Assembly: GCA_038049695.1 (NCBI GenBank) | Contig: CP142456.1 | Span: forward strand, 65,189,922-65,253,921 | Direction: 5' to 3' | Source of the DNA: Cinnamomum chago | Lineage: Eukaryota; Streptophyta; Magnoliopsida; Laurales; Lauraceae | Length of the DNA stretch: 64,000 nucleotides | Shown here: piece after piece, positions 20,047 through 31,425 of the stretch | Numbering within the stretch: the first letter of the stretch is position 1 | How the letters are laid out: the number at the start of each line of letters is the position of its first letter | Notes under the pieces: model-generated | What the model saw: only the letters and a program-made list of their open reading frames with translations | What the model was told of the DNA's origin: nothing | The model's database searches: none | Position numbers and translations under genes: made by a program

Positions 20047-20974
20047 CTACTTCAGGTTTGTTTGTATGTATGGGATTGTATTTTTAAAAATTCTAAAATA
20101 TTTATTTATACTAAAGTGGCAACAATTGAAAAAACAAAATATATCACAATAGGTATCAAATAATCCCTCATTGGTATTAATTGAATACATACTTTATCAT
20201 TACCTAGGCCCATTTGAAGATTTACTAGGTTCGTAAAAGTAATGTAAGCAACTCCAAGAGACACTTCAAATGGTCATATCAACCTCCAACAACTCTAATT
20301 GACATATGAGATTGTCTCCAACAGATACTTTATATCTTACATGGCATTTAAAGCATGTGATAGTATGCCAAATTTGACATACCATAAAACATATTTTAAT
20401 ATTTTTTTTTATATAGAATAATCGTGAGGGCCCACTTGCATTTGCATATTTTGGTGCAAATCTTTCTTTTGAATAAAATAATGATCATTGTCCCACTTGC
20501 ATTTGCATTTGACATCTCTCTTGGAGATGCCAAGTTACATATGTCACAACAGCCTTCATTATTTAAAAGGCATATCCAAATTTAAAGTATATCTTGGAGA
20601 TGCTCTAAATCCTTCATTTTTCAAATAAAGGGTCACATCAAAAGTACATATCTTCAAAATTCCATCGTTCTTTTTTTTAAAAGTCAAAAAGCAAAAAAAA
20701 AAAAAAAAAACTCACTTTTTATATAAAAAGTAAAAAAGATTCTCTATCAATCAACTAAAAATAAAATATCATCATAACCCCCTTGTATTTTATTCTCTTT
20801 TGATTTGATGCTTTATATTACTTTTACTTTAATAGTAAATTGCCAAACGCGTGTAGGGATTATTTAATACCTGTTGTGAATATTTTGTTTTTTCAACTGT
20901 TGCCACTTTAATGTAAATAAATGTTTTAGAATTTTTAAAAATCCAATCCCATACATACAAACAAGCCTGAAGTA
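20047..20974. mobile_element. ~0.93 kb element with ~120 bp terminal inverted repeats
   Basis: The left arm 20047-20170 (TACTTCAGGTTTGTTTGTAT, then GGGATT, TTAAAAATTCTAAAAT, GGCAACAATTGAAAAAAC, AATAATCCCT) recurs in inverse at 20853-20974 with ~90% agreement. Inside are at least two further small elements: a MITE at about 20308-20606 and a stretch (20605-20850) that is an inverse copy of the element at 21570-21887. No target duplication is evident and no transposase is present. Confidence 0.7.
20308..20606. mobile_element. Nested small MITE
   Basis: Left GTCTCCAACAGATACTTTAT and right (inverse reads GCATCTCCAAGATATACTTT) form imperfect terminal repeats. The word TTGCATTTGCATWTT recurs inside. 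It sits within the 20047-20974 element. Confidence 0.45.
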
Positions 20975-21569
20975 TTCTAGAATTAGTATTAGCTACCCTG
21001 TTTATTTTAATTCAGTCAAGTGCAATTTAAAGATATAACCAATCAGGTCACGGCCCCCAGCATCTCCCAGTATTATAAGTGCTTACATAAATGTTAAAAT
21101 TTGGGGGGCTCAGTCATCTGATCATGTCAATTTTGTTTGCATCCCTAGTGTCCCCAAACCATGGATGGAAAGTTGCAAGGTGGGGCAGCTGCCCCCGTGG
21201 GCAATCCAGTAGGAGACAGCCTGAGTCTGATCCCATTTGGGTTGGCTCTCTGGGCAGATATCTGCATAAAGACCATATTAGAAGACAAACGGCCCTTAGT
21301 TAAAATAAATGATGGGCAAGTCCTGATTCTGGGGCCCTGGTTATTTGTTTAGAGCTGATAACTAAAGGGGCTAAACTTGGGAAAGTTTTCTGTGCTCCCG
21401 GCCCATCCCAACCCAGCCCTTTGCTTCTTATTGGATGGATGAGATTTGGGGTATCACATTGATGAGATGAGCTCCGGACTGCATTCATCAACCCAGCTAG
21501 CCATGATGAGGTTCACCGACCGATTGGACCTACTCCTTTGGATGCAATAAGTACATGTCCTAATACATG

Positions 21570-21887
21570 AAGGGTCTGGACATTTGGAAATTTACTACTA
21601 AAGTAAATATATCGTAAAGAATCAAATCAAGAGAGAACAAAATATAAAAGGATTATGATGATATTTTATCTTTAGTGGATTAGTAGATAATCTTTTTGAT
21701 TTTTTATGTAAAAAAGTGGATATTTTTTGTTATTTAGTGAAAAAAGGGGTTGCTTTTTTACTCTTTTTTTTTTCCATAAAAAAGGAGGAAATTTTGAAGA
21801 TGTGTACTTTTGTTGCGACCTATTGTTTGAAAAATGAAGTCTTTACATTACCTTTACTAACTTAATAAATTGCCAAACAGGCCCTTA
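21570..21887. mobile_element. MITE related in inverse orientation to 20605-20850
   Basis: Ends AAGGGTCTGGACATTTGG and (inverse) TTAAGGGCCTGTTTGGCA form imperfect inverted repeats. The body (AATCAAATCAAGAGAG, GATTATGATGATATTTTATC, GGAAATTTTGAAGATGTG, GTTTGAAAAATGAAG) is found in inverse order and orientation at 20605-20850. No ORF is present. It abuts the start of the copia element at 21893. Confidence 0.6.
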
Positions 21888-24479
21888 ATTTCTATAAGGG
21901 TGACAAATGCTGATAGGCGAAAATGGCAGAAGCATGGCTTGCTATAGTGAGCGAGGCAGACAAGCCCAGTCCAATTTGATCCGAACTCTTTTATAGAGTT
22001 GGAAAATGATTGATATTCTTAGTGGATTATGACTAGGAGTCTTATGCATGTATCTGGGGCTATAAATTGAGTGATTCTCTCAACCCAAATAGATACACAA
22101 CCTCTCTCATTAATCCGAGTAAGAGAGATCTTAGAGAGAAAATTATTCTGTAGAGCCATTGAGAGATTGTTTTGAATGGCTGCTCTAGAAAGTTTAATTG
22201 CTTCTGCTCTCTTGTAGAAGATAGTTCATTTTTGCTGACAATGTGCGAGGATATCAAGTAAGGATAACTGTGCACGGTGGAAGTCGTGTCAGTGGAAGTT
22301 GTGTAAGAACAATTACAGTCTTTAGGTCGAGGTACTTATCGGATGTGAATTTCGAACCCCGCGCTCATGGCTTGGGAAATCTTCATTCATCTATATATGC
22401 TATTTAAATTTTACATCGAAAATGAGAATTCCGACTACCCTCAAAATCGATGGATCATGATCGCCAGCTACGGTAACGGCCGTAACACCGTTCTTCGACG
22501 AAAGCCAAAGAAATGTGGGAAGAAAATAAGTGCGTGGGTTCTTCCTCTTGTCTATGTGTTGCCGACAACACACGACAGTTGTCCTGTCACATTAATTTGG
22601 GTCTCTTTAATATATGGTCAATTCAAGGTCATGAGTTAAAGTCCAAATAAAGGTTAATATTTACACAACTTAATCATAGTGGATCCAAGTAAGATAAAAT
22701 AATTAAAATAAAGAAAATAAAGGGAGGAGGTGCCAAATATTTAAGAAGAGGATCGGCCTCGTTCCCGGGTACCCCCTTCAGATCCCTTGGCAACATAGGG
22801 TTTAAAGGCTAACTTTGCAAACCAAAATGATGATGCAAATGAGACTTTGACTTGTGATTTCTATGTTTTTCGTGTGCGATACACGAGTGATAAAAGTGAA
22901 AGGCTGATGGGCCGTAATTGATTGGAGGTGGCCGATGGGCCAGTGTTTGTTTTAGAGAGGTCGATGGGTTGTGATTGTTTAGAACTGTGTGTGAAATCAC
23001 TCATCTCATCTCGTTATTCTCATTTATTCAATTTTAGAAATCAGTTCTTCATTCCCTTTTATCATTAAGTTAGATTAGATATCTGACAGCTGAGGTGGAG
23101 GAAGAAATAAAGCGAAAATCATTTTAGGTTTATTTTGTCGGTTTTATAGTTTTTATGGATTTTTTATATGGGGCTAAAAGGGTAGACTAGGGGATCTTTA
23201 CTTGGATTTATGTGATTAATGCCTTATTACTGATCATCGAATTAACCCTAATCTAAGGTCCTAAACCGCCCACATCAGCACTCACGGTCCCTTAACGGAA
23301 CAAGAAAAGTGATGGGGCGAAGCCTAATGCTCTAAGCTACCTAACAAGATAATCCAATTTATTTCTAGGGTGCAAATAGCCTAAGTTTGATAATTCATGC
23401 GCCTAAGCAGTTTGTTGGGTAAGGTGTATGTTGGTTCGATTTGTTTTGAGTTGTGGTTTGATTAAGAGTCAACTTGAAGGTGTTTTAAGATTCTAATTAA
23501 TGTGTTGAAGGTTCTGGAGTTTCAGGTTTTGAATCGAGAGTTGAGAAGATGTCAAAATCAGCGAAACGGGGAGGGCGGAGTTCTTGGGCACACCTATAGT
23601 GGTGCCCAAGTACCAGGTCCCATGTGGCTTGGCTAGTGGTGATGGGGTCGGCTTGAATTTTAGAGTTCTTGGGGTTTCTACTTGATGTAAGTCTTTGTTC
23701 AGATGTTGTTTTAGGTCCTGGGTTGATTTTTTTTTAATGATTTAAGTCCAGAATTTGAAACACAACCAAAATTCACAACTCGGGCCGAACAAAGGACTTG
23801 GGCGCACCTGTGTGGGCGCCTCAGTAATTCTATGCACTTGGGCACACCAGCTGTGGCACTCAAGTGGTGATTTGATGCTCTTTGGTCGGCCGACTTTGGT
23901 TCAAGATTCTGGATGGATTTAAGTTGATTAAAATTTCGATTTCAGGACTGTTATTGGTTCTGTGAAGGTTCTAAAGTGTTGATTTGGGTTGAGATTTAAA
24001 GTGAATTGAATTCGGTGGTCCCGGGGGTAGAATGGGACTTGGGTGCACCTGTGTGGGCGCCTAAGTCTCTAAGGTGACTTAGGCGCATCTGTGGTGGCGC
24101 CCAAGTGTCTGATTCGTGAGTTTTGGTTATTTCCGGGATTGGTTCACTTGGACTTGGAATTTCAGGTGTTCTATGTTAATAGATTTGTATCCCGAACTAG
24201 TTTGGAGTCTCTGGACCCTAAGTGTGATAATGGTTTGAGTTCGGAAGTTGAAATGCAACCGGAGCGCGTCCCAGGGTTGGACCAGGGAGATGTGCGCACT
24301 TGTGTGGACGCCCAGGTGTCTGGGGTGACTTGGGCGCACCTACAGTGGCGCCTAAATATCTGCCTATTGGATAGCTACGAGTTCGATGGTTTCCAGGGTG
24401 TTTCTAAGTTGGTTTTGGGTATTCTAACTCGTGTCTTGGTTGGGGAATGCTTTTATTCTAGGGTTATGACTTGTCTATC

Positions 24480-24860
24480 ATTTTAATTAGGTTTTGATTG
24501 GGTTCTTAATTAGGGATTGGTGATTAGGGTTTTATTGATTAGGGTTTGAATTAAAAGTTTGTTGATTAAGCTTATTAATTAGGATTTGGATTAATTAGGG
24601 TTTTGATTTATTTAGGTTTATTAATTAGGATTTTAATTAAGGTTTTGATAATTAGGGTTTTGAATTAAAGGTTTGTTGATTAGGGTTTTGTTTGTGAGTG
24701 ATTGCTTAAAGGTTTTTAATTAAGGGTTGGGGTTAGGGATTTTAATTAAGGTTTGAATTAAATTTCAAATTATAGTTTTAATTAGGGTTTGGAAATTAGG
24801 ATTTAGATTGATGATTCTTATTTATTAAGGTTGAAATCGATGTTTTAATTAGGTGTCTTA
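24480..24860. repeat. AT-rich stretch of TTAGGGTTT-like words
   Basis: TTAGGGTTT and variants (TTAGGATTT, TAAGGTTTT) recur some 20 times, separated by GATTAATTA-like spacers. They resemble plant telomere repeats but are irregular in period and sequence, so this is not a true interstitial telomere array. It lies within the putative solo LTR. Confidence 0.6.
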
Positions 24861-25429
24861 AATAGTGGTTTTTTATATTAAGGTTGATTAATTTTATTAA
24901 TTTACTTAGGCGCGAATAGAATAACCTAGGATCATCTACTTAACGTCTAACCTTTTTTTTATATGGATTTTTCTATTTCTTTTAATTTTTTTTTGTTCTC
25001 TTCTCAAATTACTAAAGAGTGAGATGAGAAGGGAAGAGTTTTATGATTTTATGATTTTTTGGTATTTTATGCAATGTAACCTAACCTAAAGTGTTGATGA
25101 TTTGATAGTTCAGGCGTCAACAAAAATCATCACAAACATGGCACAACAGGTTAAATGAGATGCAAAATGCAGCAAATGCGGGCCGGAAAGCAAGCCAGGG
25201 ACTTGTAGGTGCGCCCAAGTGTCTCTGCAGTACTTGAACGCACACACAGTGGCACCTAGTGTTTCCCCTGCGGGTTGTGATGTACTTCCAATTTCCAGTG
25301 ATATCCCCACGTGATTTCTGACACTCAGTGACTAAATGCAGGATCCTAATATGAATGATTGATATCAGCGCTTTTGGATATGAAAACGATGGCGTGAGGT
25401 TCAAGATTCGAGGGACGGGTCCCTTTACA

Positions 25430-25905
25430 GGGACTTGGGCGTACCCACAATGGCGCCTAAGTACCTCTGTTCTTCCTTCTTTTCTTTTCCTTCCGTTTTT
25501 AGCAATATATTTAGTCCTCTTTCAATTCTTTCAATGCTCTTTACAGATTTGAAGGCTTTGATATCAACTTGTATGAGGATGGACTCAGATCTAAGAAGCA
25601 AAATGCACACGAAACGGAAATCGGGGCCGAAAGCCCACTTTAAAGACTTGGGCGCACCCACAGTGGCGCCCAAGTGCTTTTTTGCACTTTTCTCTCCTTT
25701 TCAGCAATATATTTGGTCCTCTTCCGATTATTTCAATGGTCTTTACGGATCCGAGAGCCTTAATATTAGTTTGTATGAAATGAATTCGGATCTGAGAAAA
25801 AGAAGTGCATTGGATACGAAAGTCGGGGCCAAAGCCTTATCCAGAGACTTGGGCGCGTGCTTTTCTGCACTTTTCTCTTCAGATTCGGATTTTCCCCAAT
25901 AAAAA
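25430..25905. repeat. ~200 bp tandem repeat, about 2.3 copies
   Basis: AGCAATATATTTRGTCCTCT occurs at 25501 and 25703, and the palindrome ACTTGGGCGC at about 25434, 25646 and 25846, giving a period of 200-212 bp. Copies differ by roughly 15-20%. ORFs here are products of the repeat, not genes. Confidence 0.75.
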
Positions 25906-27330
25906 GGAGATGGATGCAAGATCTATTCTAATCACGAGTTCTGAATGATGAAAATGATATAGATCTACAAACTACGAATGATCCTAAGCATATTTCTAAT
26001 GATGGATGATTACTAAATATCAAATCTACTGCAAAATACTACTATTAATGCAGATCTACGATGTATGCATGATCTTGAGCATGTTTTTAATTATTGATGA
26101 TGCTGAATACTGACTGAAAAGAACTAGATCTAGGAATACCGTTCGGATTATGTCTTTCACGTCATAGATCGAAGCTCTCGTGCAAATCCATGGCCTTTGG
26201 AAGCTTTCTCCATTGCTGGTCTTGAAAACAAGAGTGCTCATTCTTCTCTTTTCTTCCAGATCTAAAGCTCTTTCTATGGTGGTTACTCTCTTTCCTTCCT
26301 TTTTCTTTCTCTGTTTTTTTTTCTCTTTCTGGTAGCCTCCCTTTTGCAAATGGTATAAGAGATCCTTATATAAAGGTTTTTTGGCGTGGAAAAGGGGCTA
26401 GGGTTGCTGTTTGCACGTACTTCTAAAAGTTTCACGCATCCCAAGGTGAATCTAGGGTTTTGGGTGACTTGGGTGTGGCGCCCAAGTGGATTTTGTGACT
26501 TGGGCGTACATGTGGTCTTCTTTTGGGGTCAAGTGGGTTTAGGGTTTGGTTACAGACTATTTTTAGGCCGAGGTTAGGTCGGAACTGTGAAAAGTAGAGA
26601 GGGACACAAGTGAACATGCATCCAAGTGCGTTTCTAGGGCAATCAGGGACCTAGGCGCACCTGTGTCTGCGTCCAAGTTTAGTTCGGGACGTCTCTAATG
26701 GGGGGCCACTAGGGTAATCTTCCGGTGGTCATATTTCTTAATCCATCGGTCAGATTTGGACAATCTACATATCGTCGGAAAACCCTCGGAACGTAGAACT
26801 CATTGGTCTAGGGACCTTAGTGAGGAGTGGGCTTGACATGGAGTCTTGATGCATATTGGCTTTTCTTTCATGGATTTCTAAAGATCATCAAACTGAGTCG
26901 GAGATTATCAACAGGCATCTTCATCGTTGTTAATTAATTTGAAAGTACCATTAATCATTCAATTGTGGTGAAATGGGGGCACCGCTATATATGAAGGTGT
27001 TTAAGGCTATCATTGGGGGCCAAATGAGGTGTCTACAGTACTGCCTGAGGTAAAGGAGCTGTGAGTATGTCTTGTAACTGTTCGTGAGTTCTTGATTTCT
27101 GTATCATGGTTTTTCTCCATGAAAATGGTTTCCACGTTAAATATTGTGGCTTCCTTCTTGTGGTGTGTAATTGGTAAATTTATTTGCTAGTTCTTATTTT
27201 GTTTGGTTATTAAATCCACTGCATTGGTTTGATTAATTAGACTAGTATCTATTCTAGTGGGTCTTGCAAAACTTTTAATTGATATCAGAGAAGGTTGCAC
27301 TATTTTATTGTGTTGATCTAAATGTTGATA

Positions 27331-28379
27331 TAATGGATATCTACCACAATGGCACTTCTACAAAAATCCCTAAATCTATTGGAAAGAAGAAATCTATTAA
27401 AGGAATTAAGTGCTATGAGTGTCATGGATATGAACACCTTGCTAGTGATTATGTTAATAGTAAACCAAAGAAAAGGGATTTTAATTTGAAAAGGTCTGAA
27501 TTTGAGAAGCCTACCACTAGCAAAGAGAAACTCATGGATTTTCTGGCATCTACATGTTCTACTACTCCACAAGTTTCTTGTAATGATGGGACTGATTATG
27601 ATGATAGTGAGTTAGAGGTAGAACAAGAATGGAAAATTGAACATCAAATGTTGTTTGAGAAGACCATGAAGATGCTAAAGATGAATAAAAAAGTGGCCAA
27701 AAGGTGGAAAGCGTCTGAAGAGCAGAATTCCACTTTGAAAGCTAAACTTGCAAAAGCACTTGTAAAAGTACAAAAACTGGAGGATGAAAATAAAAGGTTG
27801 GCTGACAAATTGACTGCAAAATCACAAAAGAGCCACTTACTTGATTATGATATGGAGACTTTGAAAGCAGAGAATTCTGATTTGAATAGAAGACTCAATA
27901 TGGTCCTATCTGAGTTAAATACTGCTAAATCCTCATTAAACATGATGAACACTGGATCGAAAAAACTTGATGACATCCTATGCGGTCAAAAGGCACACAC
28001 TAACAAACATGACATTGGCTACATTAACGAAGCATCCACTTCGAATGCCAAAGGTATAAACTATTTTGTTAAAAATTCAGTTATTACTAATCCTATTGTT
28101 AGTGTTGCAAAGAAAGTTCCAAAGAAGCAGAATGTGTCACATCTTGAACGTATACTCATTTGCCATCATTGTGGAATTAAAAGACAAATTCGACTCCATT
28201 GCAATAAGTTGGGAAGTTTACCGAGTCAAAAGCAATGGAAAACACAGAAGGCTGAGTTGAAAAAGAAGAATGCCAAAGCTGTTTGGGCCAAGAAAGAAGA
28301 CATACCTTTTGTGCTGGTACACACTTTGCTGAAGTGTTTAAATTTGCAAGTGTGTATCCCTAAGTTTCATCACCCCTGA
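27331..28379 (+). pseudogene. Copia gag C-terminal remnant
   Basis: Open frame from the primer site onward, with its first Met at 27331. It resembles the second half of a plant copia Gag. A zinc knuckle CYECHGYEHLASDY keeps C, C and H but has Tyr where the last Cys belongs. A long coiled-coil Lys/Glu/Leu-rich region (about 27700-27930) follows, then the family landmark TGSKKLDDILCGQKA, and a second knuckle ICHHCGIKRQIRLHCNKL, again imperfect. The Gag N-terminal half (UBN2 type) is missing. No frame with pol motifs follows. It cannot encode a complete Gag, though the frame is uninterrupted for 366 codons. Confidence 0.75.
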
Positions 28380-28728
28380 TCTATAAGATCAAGGCCCCAC
28401 CTTAGCGCTAATACGAAGATCATATTGAAGATGAGTCAATATTGAGGGGTGCTAGTGGATCCAGATTGACAGAAGCTGCATGATGATATTTGTTTGTCAA
28501 TTATGGACAAATATAGAGGACAAATACAAGGGGAGAAGAATGGAGCTAGGGGGAGCTATATAAGCCAAGGTAATTCAAGATCTAAAAGTTCAAGTAAAAG
28601 CAATACAAGATCTACAGTGTTGAATTTTTTATATTTTAAATTCAATGTATTTTGGGTTTTATTTTTTGGTAGATCAAATTGTATTTGATCTAGGGAGCTT
28701 TGTCCAAGATTTGCCAAAAAGAGGAGAT

Positions 28729-29389
28729 TGTAAGGGTGACATATGCTGATAAGCGAAAATGGTAGAAGCATGGCTCGCTATAGCGAGCGAGGCGGACAAG
28801 CCCAGTCCGATCCGATCTGAACTCTTTTATAGAGTTGGAAAAGGTTTAATATTCTTAGTGGATTATGACTAAGAGTCTTATGCACGAATCTGTGGCTATA
28901 AATTGGGTGATTCTCTCAACCCAAATAGATACACCACTCCTCTCATTAATCTGAGTATGAGATATCTTAGAGAATTGTTCTCTAGAGTCATTGAAAGATT
29001 GTTCTGAAGGGCTGCTCTAGAAGGTTTTGTTGCTTCTACTCTCTTGTAGAAGATAGTTTATCTTGGCTGACAAGTTGCGAAGATATCAAGTAAGGAGAAT
29101 GGTGCACGGTGGAAGTCATGTTAGTGGAAGTTGTGTAAGAACAACTACAATCTTTATGGAGGTAAATGAGCTGTGAGTATATCTTGTAACTGTTCGTGAG
29201 TTCTTGATTTCTGGATCGTGATTTTTCTCCCTGGAATGGGCTTCCACGTTAAATATTGTGTCTGCCTTTTTGTGGTGTGTGATTGGTAGATTTATTTGCT
29301 AGTTCTATCTTGTTTGGTTAGTTACATCTGCTGCATTTGTTTGATTAATTAGACTAACATACATTCTAGTAGGTCCTGCAAAACTTTCA
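28729..29389 (+). repeat. 3' LTR of the copia element
   Basis: 661 bp, TG...CA. It shares long segments with 21893-22336 (GAAGCATGGCTCGCTATAG, CTCTTTTATAGAGTTGGAAA, GTGCACGGTGGAAGTC) and with 27043-27277 (GAGCTGTGAGTATRTCTTGT, TTCCACGTTAAATATTGTG). A likely TATA region is TATAAATTGGGTGATTC. Confidence 0.85.
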
Positions 29390-29528
29390 ATTCCTCCAAT
29401 ACATAGTTAAAATTCTGACTCGAACTCCCTTGTATGAGTTTTGAATTAAAAAAAAAAAGAAAAGAAAATCAACACACAATATCGATGGGACTAATTCACA
29501 CATGTATCACCAATATTCATAGTTGTTG

Positions 29529-29755
29529 AACCCCGAGGGATTGGCCGAGTGGTCAGGACCACGATTCCTCCCTTTTCTGGAGCTAGAGCTCTTGGCATCG
29601 ACCTTTGGTTCCCCACTCTCCAAGAACCAAATGTTGAGTCCACTGGTGCTCTCTCCCTAGAGCCACATAAGATTTACCTAGCTTCCCTCTAGACCCAGAG
29701 GAATTAGTTCAGCCAAAAGAGCCGTGACACTCTATCGAAAAAAAAAAGAAAAAAA
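29529..29755 (+). mobile_element. tRNA-derived SINE
   Basis: The left end has a pol III A-box-like TTGGCCGAGTGGTCA (29541-29555). About 50 bp further is a B-box-like TTTGGTTCCCCACTC. A tRNA-unrelated body of ~140 bp follows, ending CTCTATCG and an A-rich tail (29737-29755). Length (~225 bp) and layout are typical of plant SINEs. The TGGCCGAGTGGTCA block resembles Leu/Ser tRNA A boxes. The target duplication is not clear. Confidence 0.65.
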
Positions 29756-30500
29756 TCCATACGGCCTATTGCAGACAGGTTGATACAGGCCAGAAAGAGT
29801 GACAATACGGGTTGACATGAACTACTATTTTACCTTTTCAGCTGAATTTTTATCAGACATGTGGCAATATGGCCAGTTTGTTTGATAGGATCGAATTAAC
29901 GGATTCTAAGCAATGCCTTCATATCAAAGGGTTAAAATCAAATGAGTAAAGGTAAGAATCCATGAAGCATTATCAAATAGTCACCATTTTCAATAGGAAA
30001 TGATAAAAAAAAAAATCTAAGAAAATCTCCAATGTATTCCTTAACCAAAAAAAGAAAAAAACATCCCCATTATATATCTTTCACTCCTCACCACTCCAAC
30101 GCTCCATCATTATCGAGAACGGCTCGTCATTCAAGTAGTAACGAGCGTCAATTCTCACCTAACCAGGATTTGAGCTCTAAACATGCCACCTTTTCTGTGT
30201 GCGGATTATCTCATGCGACCTGGCCCCTTTGGCTTGGGTACCCAAAAAAAATTTTGCTCCATCAATACCGCTCACTTGACTATGAATTTACAAAAAAATC
30301 ATTAAAATATAGGCATACTGGCCTCTATATGTATTGATTTTTCACTTGATGATACAAGGACTTATTCCAGTACTTGAACCGTCGTGACCAAGTCTACCAA
30401 AAACTCAGAAAATTGATGCAATCCTGGTCAAGAGAAATGGGCTAAAATATAAATTGGACGGTCCAAATGGGTTCAGTTTAAAATGTTAAAGTGCTAAATA
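29756..30500. other. Non-coding DNA, nothing recognised
   Basis: AT-rich sequence; ORFs lack recognisable motifs and no repeat structure is clear. Confidence 0.4.
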
Positions 30501-30508
30501 GTAAATAG

Positions 30509-31006
30509 TAAGGGTGCATAAAAAATCCGTCGATCCATAAAATCGATCCAATCCGATCTGCGGATTTTTAACCGATCCAAAAGTAAACGGATCGGTGACG
30601 GATTGAAAATCATATAATCTGTTATTAACGGATCGATGATGGATCTCACCCTCAATCTGCGGATTCAATCTGATTCGATCCGTTGACATTAAATATAAAT
30701 AAAAATATACATAAAAAAATTTAAGTGGTTTAAATATAAGTTAAGATGTCTAAATATAAAATAAGAAAAGAAAATTTAAGGGGTCAAATATGAAATGTTT
30801 TACAACATGTTTGATATCTTTCTTTTAACGTTAGATTGAACGGATTGAATGGATTAATCCAATCCGATCTGGTCCTCCACGGATCTGATCGGATTGGTTT
30901 TAACAGCCATAGATTGGTGGCGGATTCCAAATCCATCAATTCGTAGGTAACAGAATGATGATGGATTTGGCCCAATCCGCACCAATCCGATCCGTGTACA
31001 CCCCTA
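30509..31006. mobile_element. hAT-like MITE with GATCCGATC-type subterminal repeats
   Basis: Ends TAAGGGTGCATA and (inverse of the right end) TAGGGGTGTACA. Flanks GTAAATAG (30501-30508) and CTAAATAG (31007-31014) are an 8 bp duplication with one mismatch. Both subterminal zones are packed with GGATCGG, CCAATCCGATC and CGGATTNNAATC words in both orientations. No ORF is present. Confidence 0.8.
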
Positions 31007-31386
31007 CTAAATAGGAGGACAAAAGCAGAGCTTAATGAACCCAATTGGATCCGCCTATCATGTCCATTCAGGCCCAAACAGCCCAAACTATCCAAATTCT
31101 CAATAAAATATAGTGTCAGCCGAGAGGGCTTCTTTCAACAGTAGGAAATTCCAAAAGAGAAAAGACTGCAAATAAAGTACTTTTGAACCTCACTAAGGAC
31201 ACGTAAATGCATTGAAATTTAAGGGCCTGTTTGTTTATGTAAATGCATTGAAATTGAATATAGAGGAATTTACCAAATAAATCCCTGTAGGTCCCTATAC
31301 CACTCATGGGGTCCCAAGAAAACCGTATTATCGGATTAGGTCCTCAAGGTCTGTATTTATATTTTTTTTTGTATTTTGGCTCTATG

Positions 31387-31425
31387 GCCGATATCGGCAG
31401 TCATATTGGCCGATATCGGCCGTTA
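31387..31425. repeat. Left GATATC palindrome pair
   Basis: GGCCGATATCGGC at 31387 and GGCCGATATCGGCC near 31411 are separated by AGTCATATT. The arrangement (palindrome, ~9 bp AT-rich spacer, palindrome) is the same as in each unit of the right-hand array. Confidence 0.85.

Larger units (their letters stand above)
23583..26690. repeat. Dispersed short palindromes, ACTTGGGCGC...GCGCCCAAGT
   Basis: About a dozen 28-32 bp imperfect palindromes share arms ACTTGGGCGC and GCGCCCAAGT around an 8-10 bp centre such as ACCCACAGTG or ACCTGTGTGG. Clear copies: 23583-23610, 23796-23825, 23835-23867, 24037-24066, 24077-24106, 24328-24357, about 25432-25461 and 25646-25675 (arms perfect). Weaker or half copies lie near 24290, 25200-25255, 25846, 26465-26510 and 26650-26680. 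Spacing is irregular, except for the copies carried by the ~200 bp tandem repeat. Confidence 0.8.
22337..27037 (-). mobile_element. 4.7 kb insertion, probable solo LTR of a gypsy-type element
   Basis: The insert is flanked by the exact 5 bp repeat GTACT (22332-22336 and 27038-27042), and its removal rejoins the copia 5' LTR. On the minus strand it starts TGTAGACACCTCATTTGGCC, a typical plant gypsy LTR beginning; its other end reads CCGATA where CA is expected, a one-base decay. I could not find a second copy of the LTR start inside, and there is no pol, so a single very long LTR is the best reading. LTRs this long are known from Tat/Ogre-type gypsy elements; that assignment is inference. Contents include dispersed palindromes (23583-26690), an AT-rich TTAGGGTTT-like stretch and a ~200 bp tandem repeat. 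Confidence 0.65.
21893..29389 (+). mobile_element. Non-autonomous Ty1/copia element (gag remnant only) with a split 5' LTR
   Basis: The 3' LTR is 28729-29389 (661 bp, TGTAAGGGTGACATATGC ... AAAACTTTCA). The 5' LTR is the same sequence in two parts, 21893-22336 and 27043-27277, separated by the inserted solo LTR 22337-27037. After the 5' LTR comes TGATATCAGAG (27280-27290), a degenerate initiator-Met primer site. A purine-rich AAAAAGAGGAGATTG precedes the 3' LTR. Flanks ATTTC (21888-21892) and ATTCC (29390-29394) look like a 5 bp target duplication with one change. The internal region is only 1.45 kb and has no protease, integrase, RT or RNase H, so it depends on a helper element. Confidence 0.85.

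Noticed and set aside
24480-24860. Interstitial telomere array
   Set aside because: TTAGGGTTT words are irregularly spaced and mixed with variants; no exact TTTAGGG tandem.
24091-25902. Open reading frames of 131 and 155 codons as genes
   Set aside because: They run across the dispersed palindromes and the ~200 bp tandem repeat; the peptide repeats simply mirror the DNA repeats.
29529-29640. A functional tRNA gene
   Set aside because: The A-box-like word fits, but no cloverleaf with anticodon arm and acceptor stem can be formed; SINE structure is a better fit.
31220-31300. Another MITE starting at GGGCCTGTTTGTTTATG
   Set aside because: Only one end is visible; TAAATGCATTGAAATT is duplicated nearby but no inverted partner was found.
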